From CAZHCA01 sp964530825 (GTDB lineage: Bacteria; Bacteroidota; Bacteroidia; Chitinophagales; Saprospiraceae), in the NCBI GenBank assembly GCA_964530825.1, contig CAZHCA010000016.1, forward strand, positions 32,507 to 96,506: a stretch of 64,000 nt of DNA. The letters run 5' to 3'. The stretch's first letter is position 1. Every line of letters starts with the position of its first letter. Shown here in pieces: positions 1 to 10,500 of this stretch. The notes under the pieces are model-generated. The model saw only the letters and a list, made by a program, of their open reading frames with translations. It had not been told where the DNA came from and did not search any database. A program made the position numbers and the translations under genes.

Positions 1-270
1 GCGCAGAAAAATTACGCGAGGCTTAAAACAATCAAACCCGGATAGTTGGACCGTGAAACTGTAACGCAAGGCGACAAAATCGTACAGTGCAGTCAGCAGT
101 CCGAGTTCTGCTGCTTCCGAACGGCGGAAAGGCATCTGCAGAGTAATATGAGCAGGCGACTTCAAAGCATGCCGGGCCTGAAATCGCTCACTCATTTCTT
201 CTTTTAGCAACCGCACCTCTTCTCGCAAAGCGGGCGGCGGAATCAGGGCAATGAGATAAAGTGCTTTCAA
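1..270 (-). CDS. 2H phosphodiesterase / 2'-5' RNA ligase family protein, N-terminal part
   Basis: The first 90 residues of a LigT-like protein; the rest lies outside the window. The start MKALYLIALIPP followed near residue 42 by SPAHITLQMPF matches the first HxT motif region of the 2H phosphoesterase superfamily (RNA 2',3'-cyclic phosphodiesterases). The only usable start in this frame is TTG, because the codon two upstream is a stop. This TTG overlaps the TGA of the transporter gene upstream, which implies translational coupling. The second HxT motif is not visible, so activity cannot be judged. Confidence 0.7.
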   Translation of the reverse strand, partial: MKALYLIALIPPPALREEVRLLKEEMSERFQARHALKSPAHITLQMPFRRSEAAELGLLTALYDFVALRYSFTVQLSGFDCFKPRVIFLR

Positions 271-1817
271 TTGTCATCGACCAGAAAAGTGAGCAGGGCA
301 GCTAGCACAAAGGCCCCGCCTCCTATCACCAAGGCATAAATTGATTGATTTTCAAAAAAGCGCAACAGTAAGAAGCCCAAAATGGACGCCGCAACAATTT
401 GCGGAATGACGATAAAAAAGTTAAAAACCCCCATGTAGAATCCCATCTTATCGGCAGGCAGGGATCCAGTCAGGATAGCGTAGGGCAGCGATAAGATGCT
501 CGCCCAGGCGAATCCAATGCCAATCATGGAAGCCAGCAGCCAATTCGGATCGGTCAGGAAATAGACCGAAACGAGTCCGAGTGCGCCAGCGATCAGGCAG
601 AGGGCATGAGTAACCTTACGGTTTGTCCATTTCGCCATCACCGGCAATAAAAAGGCCACGAGGGCAGCAACGCCATTGTACACCCCAAAAGAGAAGCCTA
701 CCCAATCGGCCCCGTCGTTGTACAATTTCGAGGTCGTATCAACGGTGCCGTAAATGTGGCTGGTTACTGCCGAAGTAGTGTAGATCCACATCGAAAACAA
801 TGCAAACCAGGAGAAAAACTGTACCCAAGCCAGTTGGCGCATGGTTTTAGGCATCTCTTGAAAGCCGTTCATAATTTCGATAAATCCGCCGTCTTGGCGG
901 CCACGGGTTTGCAGATAGCCACTGAAAAGGGTGAGTAGACCAAACACGATGGATCCCCCGGCCAGAATGTACACCTCTTTTTCGGGTTCTAAAAAACTCA
1001 AGCCCCACCATAACCCGGCGCCCAAAAACGTGAACACACCGCCGATTTTCAATTGGCGACGCCCCTTATCCAGCAAGTCCATCTCGGCGGGCTGGTACTT
1101 GGCTGCGCCGTGTTCTTTCTCATGCTCTTCATAGCGGGCCAATTCCTCAGGCGGATACTCTTTCGATTTGAGGACTGTCCAGAGTACGGCCAAGAAAAAG
1201 GTGGCTGCTCCTACGTAAAAGGCCCATTTGACCGAATCGGGGATCTGGCCTTCAGGGGCGGTGTTGGCTATGCCGAACCAGTTGGTAAAAATCCACGGAA
1301 GCGCCGAAGCCACAACGGCACCAATACCGATAAAAAAACTCTGCATCGCAAATCCAAGAGTGCGCTGTTCGTCAGGCAGATTGTCGCCTACAAATGCACG
1401 GAAAGGCTCCATCGATATATTGATGGAGGAATCCATAATCCAGAGCATACCAATGGCGACCCATAGAGCCGCCGAATTCGGCATCATGATCAGGGCGATG
1501 GAGGCCAGAATGGCGCCTACCAGAAAATAGGGACGCCGCCGGCCCCAACGCGGATGCCAGGTGCGATCGCTAAAGTAACCAATGATCGGTTGCACTACCA
1601 GGCCGGTAACCGGAGCCGCCAGCCAGTAAACAGCCAGCTTGCTCGGGTCGGCGCCCAGGGTTTCGAAAATTCGGCTTACGTTGGCATTCTGCAGGGCAAA
1701 TCCAAACTGAATCCCCAAAAAGCCGAAGCTCATGTTCCAAATATCCCAAAAACCTAGCTTCGGCTTGCGGCCGACGGAGGCCGTATAATCTAATGGCTGT
1801 GGCGCCGTGGTTTCCAT
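267..1817 (-). CDS. MFS sugar transporter, SLC45-like (probable maltose/sucrose uptake)
   Basis: A 516-residue major facilitator protein with about 12 hydrophobic segments. After the second segment there is an MFS loop signature (GYFSDRTWHPRWGRRRPY, about residues 80-97). The RWGRRRP form is typical of the SLC45/GPH-like sugar transporters that Bacteroidota use for maltose and sucrose. A hydrophilic central loop (about residues 220-255) separates the halves. The gene lies 83 bases downstream of a GH13 amylase on the same strand, so uptake of the amylase product is the natural role. Substrate is inferred from context; the family assignment is firm. Confidence 0.85.
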   Translation of the reverse strand: METTAPQPLDYTASVGRKPKLGFWDIWNMSFGFLGIQFGFALQNANVSRIFETLGADPSKLAVYWLAAPVTGLVVQPIIGYFSDRTWHPRWGRRRPYFLVGAILASIALIMMPNSAALWVAIGMLWIMDSSINISMEPFRAFVGDNLPDEQRTLGFAMQSFFIGIGAVVASALPWIFTNWFGIANTAPEGQIPDSVKWAFYVGAATFFLAVLWTVLKSKEYPPEELARYEEHEKEHGAAKYQPAEMDLLDKGRRQLKIGGVFTFLGAGLWWGLSFLEPEKEVYILAGGSIVFGLLTLFSGYLQTRGRQDGGFIEIMNGFQEMPKTMRQLAWVQFFSWFALFSMWIYTTSAVTSHIYGTVDTTSKLYNDGADWVGFSFGVYNGVAALVAFLLPVMAKWTNRKVTHALCLIAGALGLVSVYFLTDPNWLLASMIGIGFAWASILSLPYAILTGSLPADKMGFYMGVFNFFIVIPQIVAASILGFLLLRFFENQSIYALVIGGGAFVLAALLTFLVDDN

Positions 1818-1900
1818 AAGGGCGTTTTTTGTTTATAGTTTTTTAGTTTTTCCTGATTGAAAAAAGGAGCCAATCGAGGACGTTTTGAATAAACCCTGGA

Positions 1901-3310
1901 TTAAATATTTGAATAGACGAGGTAATCCCAGGGATTCATACGCAGCGTCATTCCAGGCTTGATATCGACCGCACGACCGTTGAATACGCTGCGAAACTCA
2001 CCGGTAGGTGTTCCTTCAGGCACCTCGATTTGGTGGGGTCGTTCACTGGCGTTGACGAATACCACTACCTGATGGTCATCCTTCTCCCGGTAGAATGCGA
2101 CAATATCTTCCGGTGCACTGGTTTCGATGAACTGGGGTATGCCACCGGCAGTATCATTCCAGAGGGCCTTATTGCGGTGCTTCAGTTCTAATAGGCGCTT
2201 ATAATAGTTTTCTTTTTCCAGGTTGCCCCACTCGATTTCATCCTTCTCAAAAAACTTAAGGCGTTTATCGAGTCCAGCCTCCTGGCCGCTGTACAGCAAA
2301 GGCATACCGTCAAAAGTATAGGCCAGAATACCCATGGCGTCAGCCGCTTCGCCCATTCGTTCCTCGATGGTGCCATTCCAAGAGTTTTCGTCGTGGTTGG
2401 TCAAAAACTGAATCTGGTATCCGCGTTCAAACGTTTGGCGATATTCCTCGTACCAAGCTTTTACCTCTGTAGCATCGGCCTTGCCCTGAGCGATCTCATT
2501 CAACAGGTGATGAAAAGCCCAACCATAGGATACATCGATTCCCCCTTCGTTGATGTAAGGGGCATCCTCGGTTTCGGCAAGCAGAAAAATATCCTGATTG
2601 GCCTTTTTCAAGGCCTTGGTGGCTTGCTTGTAAAAATCAAGTGGTTGGTTATGAGCCGAATCAAACCGGAATCCGTCAATGCCGACTTCATTAATCCAAA
2701 ACAGCATGGCTTCGATCATCGCTTCCCGCATTTCCGGGTTATCGAAATTGAGTTCGGCTACATCGTACCAATCCGTAGGGTTTCCGCGGTCAGAAGGATG
2801 CACGATGGTATCGGTTTGGGGATCGCGGGTATACCAGCCGGGGTGCTCGGTGATCCAAGGATGGTCCCACCCGGTATGGTTGGGTACCCAATCGAGGATG
2901 ACTTTCATATCCATATCGTGTATGCGCTGCACCAATGCTTTAAATTCCTCCAAGGTACCGAACTTTGGATTTACTGCCCGGTAATCGGCCGGTGCGTAAT
3001 ACGATCCCAATGGTCCCTTCCGCTTCACCTCACTGATGGGGTGGATCGGCATGAACCAGAGAATGTCGACGCCCATCGCTTTCAGGCGGGGTAGGTGCTC
3101 GGCAAAAGCAGCCAGGGTGCCTTCCCGGGTATATTGGCGCAGATTAACCTCGTAAAGGTTGTTGTTAGCTGCCCATTCCGGACCGGCAATGTCTATTTCC
3201 ATTTCTTGTGATTTGGCTTCGGTCGCATTTTCGGCATCAGCCTTTTCCTGATTGCAAGACCAAATAAACAAGGCGATTAAAGCACAAATGGCAAACAATT
3301 TTTTCTCCAT
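1901..3310 (-). CDS. GH13 alpha-amylase family lipoprotein
   Basis: A 469-residue glycoside hydrolase with a lipoprotein signal (lipobox FIWSC, Cys19), so it should sit on a membrane facing the periplasm or cell surface. All four GH13 motifs are present: VILDWVPNHT near 137-146, GFRFD with the predicted nucleophile Asp217, LLAETED with acid/base Glu246, and FLTNHDEN with Asp307. The C-terminal 80 residues form the usual beta domain. It probably cleaves alpha-1,4-glucans to maltose or short dextrins for the transporter that follows. Exact product specificity cannot be read from sequence. No SusC/SusD genes accompany it. Confidence 0.9.
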   Translation of the reverse strand: MEKKLFAICALIALFIWSCNQEKADAENATEAKSQEMEIDIAGPEWAANNNLYEVNLRQYTREGTLAAFAEHLPRLKAMGVDILWFMPIHPISEVKRKGPLGSYYAPADYRAVNPKFGTLEEFKALVQRIHDMDMKVILDWVPNHTGWDHPWITEHPGWYTRDPQTDTIVHPSDRGNPTDWYDVAELNFDNPEMREAMIEAMLFWINEVGIDGFRFDSAHNQPLDFYKQATKALKKANQDIFLLAETEDAPYINEGGIDVSYGWAFHHLLNEIAQGKADATEVKAWYEEYRQTFERGYQIQFLTNHDENSWNGTIEERMGEAADAMGILAYTFDGMPLLYSGQEAGLDKRLKFFEKDEIEWGNLEKENYYKRLLELKHRNKALWNDTAGGIPQFIETSAPEDIVAFYREKDDHQVVVFVNASERPHQIEVPEGTPTGEFRSVFNGRAVDIKPGMTLRMNPWDYLVYSNI

Positions 3311-3447
3311 GATCGCGTGGTCAAGGTTTTAGTTAATAATGATAGGAAAAAATTGAGCAAAATATAACGGTTTTGGAAGAAAGGTGTAGATAAGGAATAG
3401 GTCTTATGTTATCCTAGCCCAAATACTAATCCCTGTAACGCCAACAT

Positions 3448-3978
3448 TCAATTTTGCGCCTCCTTGACGCCGAACTGCTCGCGCGTAGGCATGGAGAGCA
3501 GATTGATAATCTTGATGGATGCCGACTCGGCAACCCCAAAATTTTTGGTGCGCACCCATGACATGGTGTTTTGGTCGGCCGTGAGCCCTTGGATCTGATA
3601 CTCCACATCGTCTTTATCATTGGTAGCGGAGTCGCAACGCAATGTCGGGTAATTTTCCCCTTGTCGCAGAAACCAGGTTCCAGATCCTTGTTTTTCTGTC
3701 CAGTGGCCGTATTCATAAGTGCCGTCACCGAGAAATCGGAACCAACGACCTTTATTGAATTCAAATTTATCCTTGTTGTGAATCTCAGGAATGTAGTATT
3801 CAATTACCCAGAAGTTGCGTTGAAGCACATTGGAAAAACGCGAATTGTCGGGGATCACAGCGGGCATAGCCGATCCGACCACCGCTCCTTGGGCGCTTTG
3901 AGCGGTATCGCCCGCATCTTGCTGGCAGGAAGAGAACATACCCAGTAAAGCAATCAAAATGAACCTCTGTACTCGCAT
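3448..3978 (-). CDS. Small lipoprotein, lipocalin-like beta-barrel candidate
   Basis: A 176-residue protein with a clear type II signal peptide (MFSSC, Cys18) and a Ser/Gln/Ala-rich linker. The body (residues 50-150) contains alternating beta-type segments such as GRWFRFLGDGTYEYGHW and GSGTWFLR, reminiscent of lipocalin-like domains common in Bacteroidota. No catalytic motif is visible. It lies upstream of the amylase with 137 bases between them, so it may be separately transcribed. Function unknown. Confidence 0.7.
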   Translation of the reverse strand: MRVQRFILIALLGMFSSCQQDAGDTAQSAQGAVVGSAMPAVIPDNSRFSNVLQRNFWVIEYYIPEIHNKDKFEFNKGRWFRFLGDGTYEYGHWTEKQGSGTWFLRQGENYPTLRCDSATNDKDDVEYQIQGLTADQNTMSWVRTKNFGVAESASIKIINLLSMPTREQFGVKEAQN

Positions 3979-4213
3979 GGTATTTTATTTTTGTTCATGA
4001 AATTATGGGCTGAAAATAGTTTTTTTCAAGCGGATTATCACCATCCAGTAATTGCTACCCTTTTCCAGAAAATCCTAGCAAAACGTTAAAATCGCCCATG
4101 TTGTCTTAATTTTTTTGGCATATATCATTTTTTAATCTCTTTCGGCGTTAAACCTATACCCTTCACGAGCGTCCAACATTCCGATTTTTTCCTTAACGAT
4201 CAAAACTTTTTCT

Positions 4214-5875
4214 ATGAACCGTAGAGCTACCCTTGCTAAGCTTATGGGTAAACAAACGGCTGCCCCTGCCCGGGTTACAGCACCGCCGCCACCGCCCAGC
4301 AGCGGCCTGGAGCCGTTTACGGGACCGTACACCAAATTCGAAGCAGCGCATTTGTTGCGCCGCACTCTTTTCGGACCCACTAAAGCCGAAATACTTTCCT
4401 CTGTAGACGCAGGTCTGGAAGCCACGCTGGGTGAATTGCTCATGGAACGACCATTACCCAGTCCGCCAGTCAATTACGATGACCCAAATAATGCAGAAGT
4501 ACCCCTTGGGGAAACCTGGGTGGATGCCCCCTACTCTAGCAACGAGGACCTGCTAGCGCGCAACCGGTCCCTAGCTGCCTGGACCATCGGGCGTTTGATG
4601 GCCGGCGAAATTTCGGTACGCGAAAAGATGACGCTTTTCTGGATCAACCACTTCGCTATCTCCAATGTCAATGATCCCAAATACTACTACCGTTACGCCT
4701 CCACCCTGCGCGGGAATGCCTTGGGTAATTTCCGCGATTTGGTAAAAGCAATTACAATCGACCCAGCCATGCTGCGCTTCCTAAACGGCAATCAGAATAC
4801 GGCGCAGTCGCCTAACGAGAACTATGCCCGTGAGCTGTTCGAACTGTTCTCCATCGGCAAAGGCCCGCAAATTGGACCGGGTGACTACACCTATTACACA
4901 GAACAAGACATCCTGGAGGTCTCGCGTATCCTGACGGGCTGGCGTGATGTAGGCTACCGCTCACCGCGCGTGGGGGAAATCTCGGTCGAATTTCGACCTT
5001 TCCGCCACGATCAGGGCACGAAGCAGCTTTCCGACAAATTCGACAATGCAATTATTCAAAATATGGGCGCTGATGAATTCGCCCATCTGATTGACATCAT
5101 TTTCCAAAATCCGGCCACGGCGCGCCATATCTGCCGTAAACTGTACCGCTGGTTTGTCTACTACATCATTGATGAGCAGGTGGAAGCCAACGTCATCGAG
5201 CCTATGGCGCAGATCATGGTCGACAACGACTACGCAATACGGCCTGCGCTGGAGGCGCTATTGCGCAGCAACCACTTCTTCGACCAGCTCAGTGTAGGCC
5301 CGATGATCAAAAATCCGCTCGACTTTATCGTGTCGGCATTCCGGCCGCTTCATATCGGTGTCCCCGGTAATTATCAGATTCAGTACGGCGTTTGGTCGCG
5401 GATTTACAGCCTGGCGCACGAGCAACAGATGAATTACTATCAAGTACCCGAAGTAGCTGGCTGGAAGGCTTATTACCAGGGACCGCTTTATTACCGCACC
5501 TGGATCAACTCCTCGACTTTACCAGTACGCATGAATTTTACCGACGTCTTGGTAACCTCTGGGTTCCGGTTGGGCGAACAGCTGCGCATCGAATTCAAAC
5601 CGTTGGAGTTTCTGGAAACCATGGACGACCCGGCCGACCCGAATGCATTGATTGCCGAATTCGCCGAAACCCTGATGCCGCAACCGCTTACGGAAGGGCA
5701 AATCAGCGCACTGAAGGAAATCCTCATCCCGGGATTACCGGATTTCGAATGGACCGTGGAGTACCAGCAATACCTGACCAATCCCGATGATCTGGAGCTT
5801 GCTGAATCGGTAGCCAACCGCGTTAAGGGCCTGGTGCGCGCTATGTTGAACCTGCCCGAATTTTATTTAAGCTAA
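4214..5875 (+). CDS. DUF1800 family protein
   Basis: A 553-residue protein with the DUF1800 signature features: AHLLRRTLFGPT near residue 45, REKMTLFWINHFA near 138, SPNENYARELFELFSIG near 200, and a late ARHICRKLYRWFVYY segment. A short basic N-terminus (MNRRATLAKLMGK) precedes a proline-rich linker; there is no ordinary signal peptide, and this may be a degenerate Tat-type leader. It is 34 bases upstream of a DUF1501 gene. The two families are habitual partners in Bacteroidota and Planctomycetota, but their biochemical role is not established. The start is preceded by an A/T-rich leader. Confidence 0.9.
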   Translation: MNRRATLAKLMGKQTAAPARVTAPPPPPSSGLEPFTGPYTKFEAAHLLRRTLFGPTKAEILSSVDAGLEATLGELLMERPLPSPPVNYDDPNNAEVPLGETWVDAPYSSNEDLLARNRSLAAWTIGRLMAGEISVREKMTLFWINHFAISNVNDPKYYYRYASTLRGNALGNFRDLVKAITIDPAMLRFLNGNQNTAQSPNENYARELFELFSIGKGPQIGPGDYTYYTEQDILEVSRILTGWRDVGYRSPRVGEISVEFRPFRHDQGTKQLSDKFDNAIIQNMGADEFAHLIDIIFQNPATARHICRKLYRWFVYYIIDEQVEANVIEPMAQIMVDNDYAIRPALEALLRSNHFFDQLSVGPMIKNPLDFIVSAFRPLHIGVPGNYQIQYGVWSRIYSLAHEQQMNYYQVPEVAGWKAYYQGPLYYRTWINSSTLPVRMNFTDVLVTSGFRLGEQLRIEFKPLEFLETMDDPADPNALIAEFAETLMPQPLTEGQISALKEILIPGLPDFEWTVEYQQYLTNPDDLELAESVANRVKGLVRAMLNLPEFYLS

Positions 5876-5909
5876 AACCTGTAATCCCAAGGTTCAAAAA
5901 AGAAAAATC

Positions 5910-7463
5910 ATGAAAAGAAGATCATTTATAAGAGCCAGCACGGCCATCAGCCTTCCCATGGCCCTGGGCGGGTTTTCCCTGAAGGCAATGGGCCGTTCGA
6001 ACCTTTTTTACGGTATGAACCCGGATAACGATCGTATATTGGTCCTCATTCAGCTCAACGGCGGAAACGACGGCTTGAACATGCTTCTTCCCCTCGACCA
6101 GTACGACCGCTTGGCCAACGCGCGCCAAAATGTGATCCTGGCGGAGAAAGACGTGTTGAAGATCAACGACACCATGGGTTTCCACAAATCTATGCCAGAG
6201 ACCGCCGAGCTCTACAACAAAGGGCTGCTCAAGATCGTCCAGTCGGTCGGTTACCCCAACCAAAACCGTTCCCACTTCCGCTCAATGGATATCTGGCAGA
6301 CCGCCTCACCGGCCGAAGAAACCTGGACCTCTGGCTGGCTGGGTCGCTATTTCGAAAACTTTCATCCACAGTTCCCAGAAGGCTATCCCAATACCGAAGA
6401 GCCCGACCCTTTTGCCATCACGATTGGAAATATCGTTTCCGAGACCTGCCAGGGGACAGCCGTCAATTACAGCATGACCCTCAATGATCCGTTCTCCCTT
6501 CGCCCGCTGGCCGATAGCGGTGATACGGCCCTGCCGGATACGCCCTATGGCGACGAGCTCGATTTCCTGCGCACAACCATCGCGCAAACGAACGCCTACT
6601 CCGATAGCATTACGGCTGCTGCCGAGAAGGGCGTAAACGTCACGAACTACCCGGTATACAATAACCTTGCCCAGCAACTGAAAAATGTAGCTCTGCTCAT
6701 TTCGGGTGGACTCAAAACCAATGTCTACGTCGTGAGCCTAGGTGGCTTCGATACGCACGCCAACCAGGTTGAAGAGGACTATCCCGACTTGGGAGTACAC
6801 GCCGAGTTGCTGCAGTACCTGTCAGAAGCGATTTGGGCCTTCCACGAAGATATGCGTCGCCAGGGCTTTGGTGACCGGGTAATGGGTATGACCTTCTCGG
6901 AATTCGGACGCCAGATCCGCTCTAACGCCAGCTTCGGCACAGACCACGGTACTGCGGCACCCCTAATGGTGTTCGGTTCTTGTATTGACCCGGGCGTACT
7001 GGGTACCAACCCCCAAATACCGGCCGAGGTGGAAGCACAGGAAGGTGTACCCATGCAGTACGACTTTCGCGATGTGTATGGCTCTATGCTGATGGACTGG
7101 TTCGAGCTGGAAGAGGAAGTGGTACGGGAGATCCTGCACCCAGATTTTCAGCACCTGCCCATTGTAGGGAACTGCCTGGTTACTAGCACAAAGGAACGCG
7201 ACCCTAGCGAATTACTGGCCGCTAAAGCCTACCCCAACCCGTTCCGTGATTGGACCACCATCGAATTTGAATCTCAGGGTGGTTGGGTCAAAGTGAGCGT
7301 TTACAACGCCATGGGGGCCGAAGTGCAGGTATTGACCAATCAAAACCTTCTAGCCGGTCAACACCAATTAAGGCTGGACGGGAGCCGCCTGCCAGCAGGA
7401 AATTACTACTTTCGCATACAGCATGGTAATGACCAGGTAACCAAGCCGCTTATTAAGCAATAG
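5910..7463 (+). CDS. DUF1501 family secreted protein with T9SS sorting domain
   Basis: A 517-residue member of the DUF1501 family (sulfatase/alkaline-phosphatase-like fold). The N-terminus MKRRSFIRASTAISLP is a typical Tat leader. Family motifs include LIQLNGGNDGLNML near residue 48, NRSHFRSMDIWQ near 120, SLGGFDTHANQ near 277 and FSEFGRQIRSN near 330. The last 80 residues (from about AYPNPF, 430) form a type A T9SS sorting domain, so the protein should be exported through the outer membrane. It follows DUF1800 in an apparent two-gene operon that ends at a hairpin just downstream. Confidence 0.92.
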   Translation: MKRRSFIRASTAISLPMALGGFSLKAMGRSNLFYGMNPDNDRILVLIQLNGGNDGLNMLLPLDQYDRLANARQNVILAEKDVLKINDTMGFHKSMPETAELYNKGLLKIVQSVGYPNQNRSHFRSMDIWQTASPAEETWTSGWLGRYFENFHPQFPEGYPNTEEPDPFAITIGNIVSETCQGTAVNYSMTLNDPFSLRPLADSGDTALPDTPYGDELDFLRTTIAQTNAYSDSITAAAEKGVNVTNYPVYNNLAQQLKNVALLISGGLKTNVYVVSLGGFDTHANQVEEDYPDLGVHAELLQYLSEAIWAFHEDMRRQGFGDRVMGMTFSEFGRQIRSNASFGTDHGTAAPLMVFGSCIDPGVLGTNPQIPAEVEAQEGVPMQYDFRDVYGSMLMDWFELEEEVVREILHPDFQHLPIVGNCLVTSTKERDPSELLAAKAYPNPFRDWTTIEFESQGGWVKVSVYNAMGAEVQVLTNQNLLAGQHQLRLDGSRLPAGNYYFRIQHGNDQVTKPLIKQ

Positions 7464-7474
7464 CACAAACGCCA

Positions 7475-7509
7475 ACAATGCCCTGCTGCTCAAAGCAGTA
7501 GGGCATTGT
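7475..7509. terminator. Bidirectional hairpin between convergent genes
   Basis: Two 16-base arms (7475-7490 and 7494-7509) pair except for one G:T wobble, with a 3-base loop. It lies between the DUF1501 stop and the stop of the convergent Clp-like gene. There is no T-tract on either side, so it may be a weak or bidirectional terminator. Confidence 0.6.
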
Positions 7510-7526
7510 CCAGGAAAGGCAAACAA

Positions 7527-10500
7527 CTACGCATTCAGTTGTGCAGCCACCAAGACCTTTAATTCGTCCGGATTCATTTGGTAAGCATTAGAAAAACCGG
7601 TACGCAGATCCGTCAGGGTTTTTTCACCGTCATACAATCGGATAATGGTCTGCCGGTCTTTGGAAAATGACCTGCCTTCCGGATCTTCAATATCGAGACG
7701 CACCGGGAGGGGAGGCTGATTGCGCCGCCTGAAAAAGTGGACGCCACATTCGCCGATCAAGATCTCTTTAAGGCCAAAGCCCTCGACTTGGATCCGCCCT
7801 TCTTCCGGCTGGGTCGTAAAGCTGAAGTCTAGACGATCCATCAGCGCCTGATATTGATGGAGCAGGTATTCCACTTCGGTTTCGCCCCGGCCGATAATCA
7901 TGCTCTGGATAACCAACTGCAGCCGGTCATATTGCTGGTTACGCAGCCCGTCCAGGGCTAATTCCAACAATACCACGTCAAGGTGATTATCGATAAACTC
8001 GGTTTTTAGACCGTCGTATTGGTTATTTGCCACCTGATAGGCATCGACCAATTCCTGCAGGGCAGCATCCTGGAAAAAATAGGCTTTCCAGTCCTCCATC
8101 GAGCTATGGTCTTCTTTGGGGCGCTGCAACGCCTTGCGCAAGCGTAGGGGCGACCGGATGGCATCCGTAAAGAGCCAATCGTCAAAGCCGAGTGTAATCT
8201 TTTGCAAGTGATCCTTGCAATCGCGAATCCGCTTTTGCAAGTCAAAAATCGGCCAAGATTCCAGCACTTTGCCTTCATCGGAAAGAATCTGGCCTTCGGG
8301 CCCTTGGAGGGTTGCCGTCACCGCTCCAACTTGCTTGTCCATCAACTCTACCCGATCCAGTAATTTACGGTAGAACTGCTTACCGGCTTGCTTTGATTCA
8401 GGAGCCGCAGGAAGTGGGATTTCATCTAATGGATCGGCGAAGGACAAGGGGGTCACACTTGGCACGATCCAGTTGTCCTGGAGGTCCACTTCCAGAATGA
8501 TCGGCTGGTCGCTGCGTAACCGGATGAGTTGTTCGGCAGTCAAAGCCGTGAGGTCCCGTTCAATCTGACGGCGAAGCGCCCGCCCGCCCATGTGCTTATC
8601 GTAACCGCGTTCGGCCACCCAATCCATTGCGGCTTTGGTGATATTTACAATGGTGGTACGCCGGATAAAGCCGTCGCGCTGTAACAGTTGATTGATCTGC
8701 AGGCGGGTAATCCCTTTGATGTGCTCCTTCTGAAGGGGAGAAAAGACCACTACCTGATCGATGCGGTTGATAAATTCTGGCCGGAAGATCTTGCGCAAAG
8801 CCTTGAAGTAAATGGCGCGGTCGGCCTGGCCTTTTTTGTACCCTACCTCTGCCCGGATATCCTCCGCTCCGGCATTCGAAGTCATGATAATCACCACATT
8901 GGAAAAATCAACCGTCCGGCCCAGGCTGTCGGTCAGGCGCCCCTCATCGAGTACCTGCAACAGTAGGTCGTGGACCTCGGGGATAGCCTTTTCAATTTCA
9001 TCCAACAGCAGGATACCAAAGGGCTGATACCGGATGGCACCGGTGAGCTGCCCTTCCGGATTTTGCCGGTCCCCGATCAGCCGCTCGACAGCTCCTTCTT
9101 CATTATATTCATTCATATCGAATCGCAGCAGTTGATCATCGCGACCGGTAAGGATCTGTGCCAGCACTTTGGCGGCCTGGGTTTTACCTACTCCAGTCGG
9201 ACCGACGAAGAGGAATGAACTGACCGGCTTTTGCTTATCGACCAGCTTAGACTTCATCAAATTGATTACATTAGCCAGGGCCTTTACCGCTTCTTCCTGA
9301 CCGAAGAGCTGCTGCCGGATAACCTCTTCGATCTGTTCTTTTTCAAAAGCGACGATGGGGTCAAAAATCTGCTCTTTTAATCCGCTGAAAGCTTGGAATG
9401 CTTCTCGCACCTGCTCGCGATCAATATCCTGATGGCGGTACTTGGTCGACAGTTGCTGCAGCAGCTTCATGACACTGCCGGGCAGCGGTTGGTTGCGCAA
9501 ATAGTTTCGCTGAATGTGCAGGAGCTGCTGGATTGCGCGCACCGATATCCGGCAACCCTGCTGAGCTTCCAGATTGGCTCGTTGTTCCAAAATGATATGG
9601 ATCGCCGTTTGGTAGTCGACCTCCAGCACGCGGAACACCTGGAACAAGTCACTAAAGCTGCGGTCCTGTTCTTGAATAACGCTCCACTCCTCGAAGGAAG
9701 CAATGAGAATAGTTTGCAGCTGTCGCTGTTCTAGGTAGGGTTTTAAGACATCGCTGAGGGAAAGATCGTTTTTCGAAGATTTTCCAACTCGTAGTAAAGC
9801 GACCGGGTTATCGATCAGAAGTTTATGGGCAAACTCGCTGCGTTCCGGTTGCATGAGGAAGTCCAGGATGGCTTCGAAGCGTTGCTGCCACTGCCCGATA
9901 ATACTCATTCCGGTAATGACGCGGGTAGGATCTACTAAATAGATACGCTCCAGTGTCTCGGCCGCTTTGTCCTGATTTTTTTCCATATACCGCCAAATCA
10001 CTTCATTGACCAGGGTATGCCGCCCCACCCCCTCGGCACCGACCAGCACGATAGGCGTTTTTCCCTGTTCGTAGATGATCTGATAAAGATTTTGGACCTC
10101 GTAGTCGCGGTAATAGGCACGACCCAATTCGTGCGGATATTTTTCGTTTAGATCCTGACCCACCTTCGACATTTCCACCGCTCCTTCGAAGTCGCTGGTC
10201 TGGTTGAAAAAAGAAAAGAAAAAGGACCGTTCTTCCCGCTCCAACGGGAAGTCCTGATAGTTGATCTGAAGTTCGACTGGGACTTCGGTAATAAACTCCC
10301 GTTTATCAGAATAAAAAACCTGTACATTGAATCCTTCCTGCAGGTCGGACCGGATCTCTTGCAGGCGTCGGCGCAACAGCTTCTGGGCAGTGCTCCGCAG
10401 GGCCTTTTGCTTTATAGCTTCAGCATTTAGAATCGCCATTTGATTATCGACGCGAGGAAAGGATAAAAAAGTAAGGCCGCGCAAATTTAGAAACAGCAAT

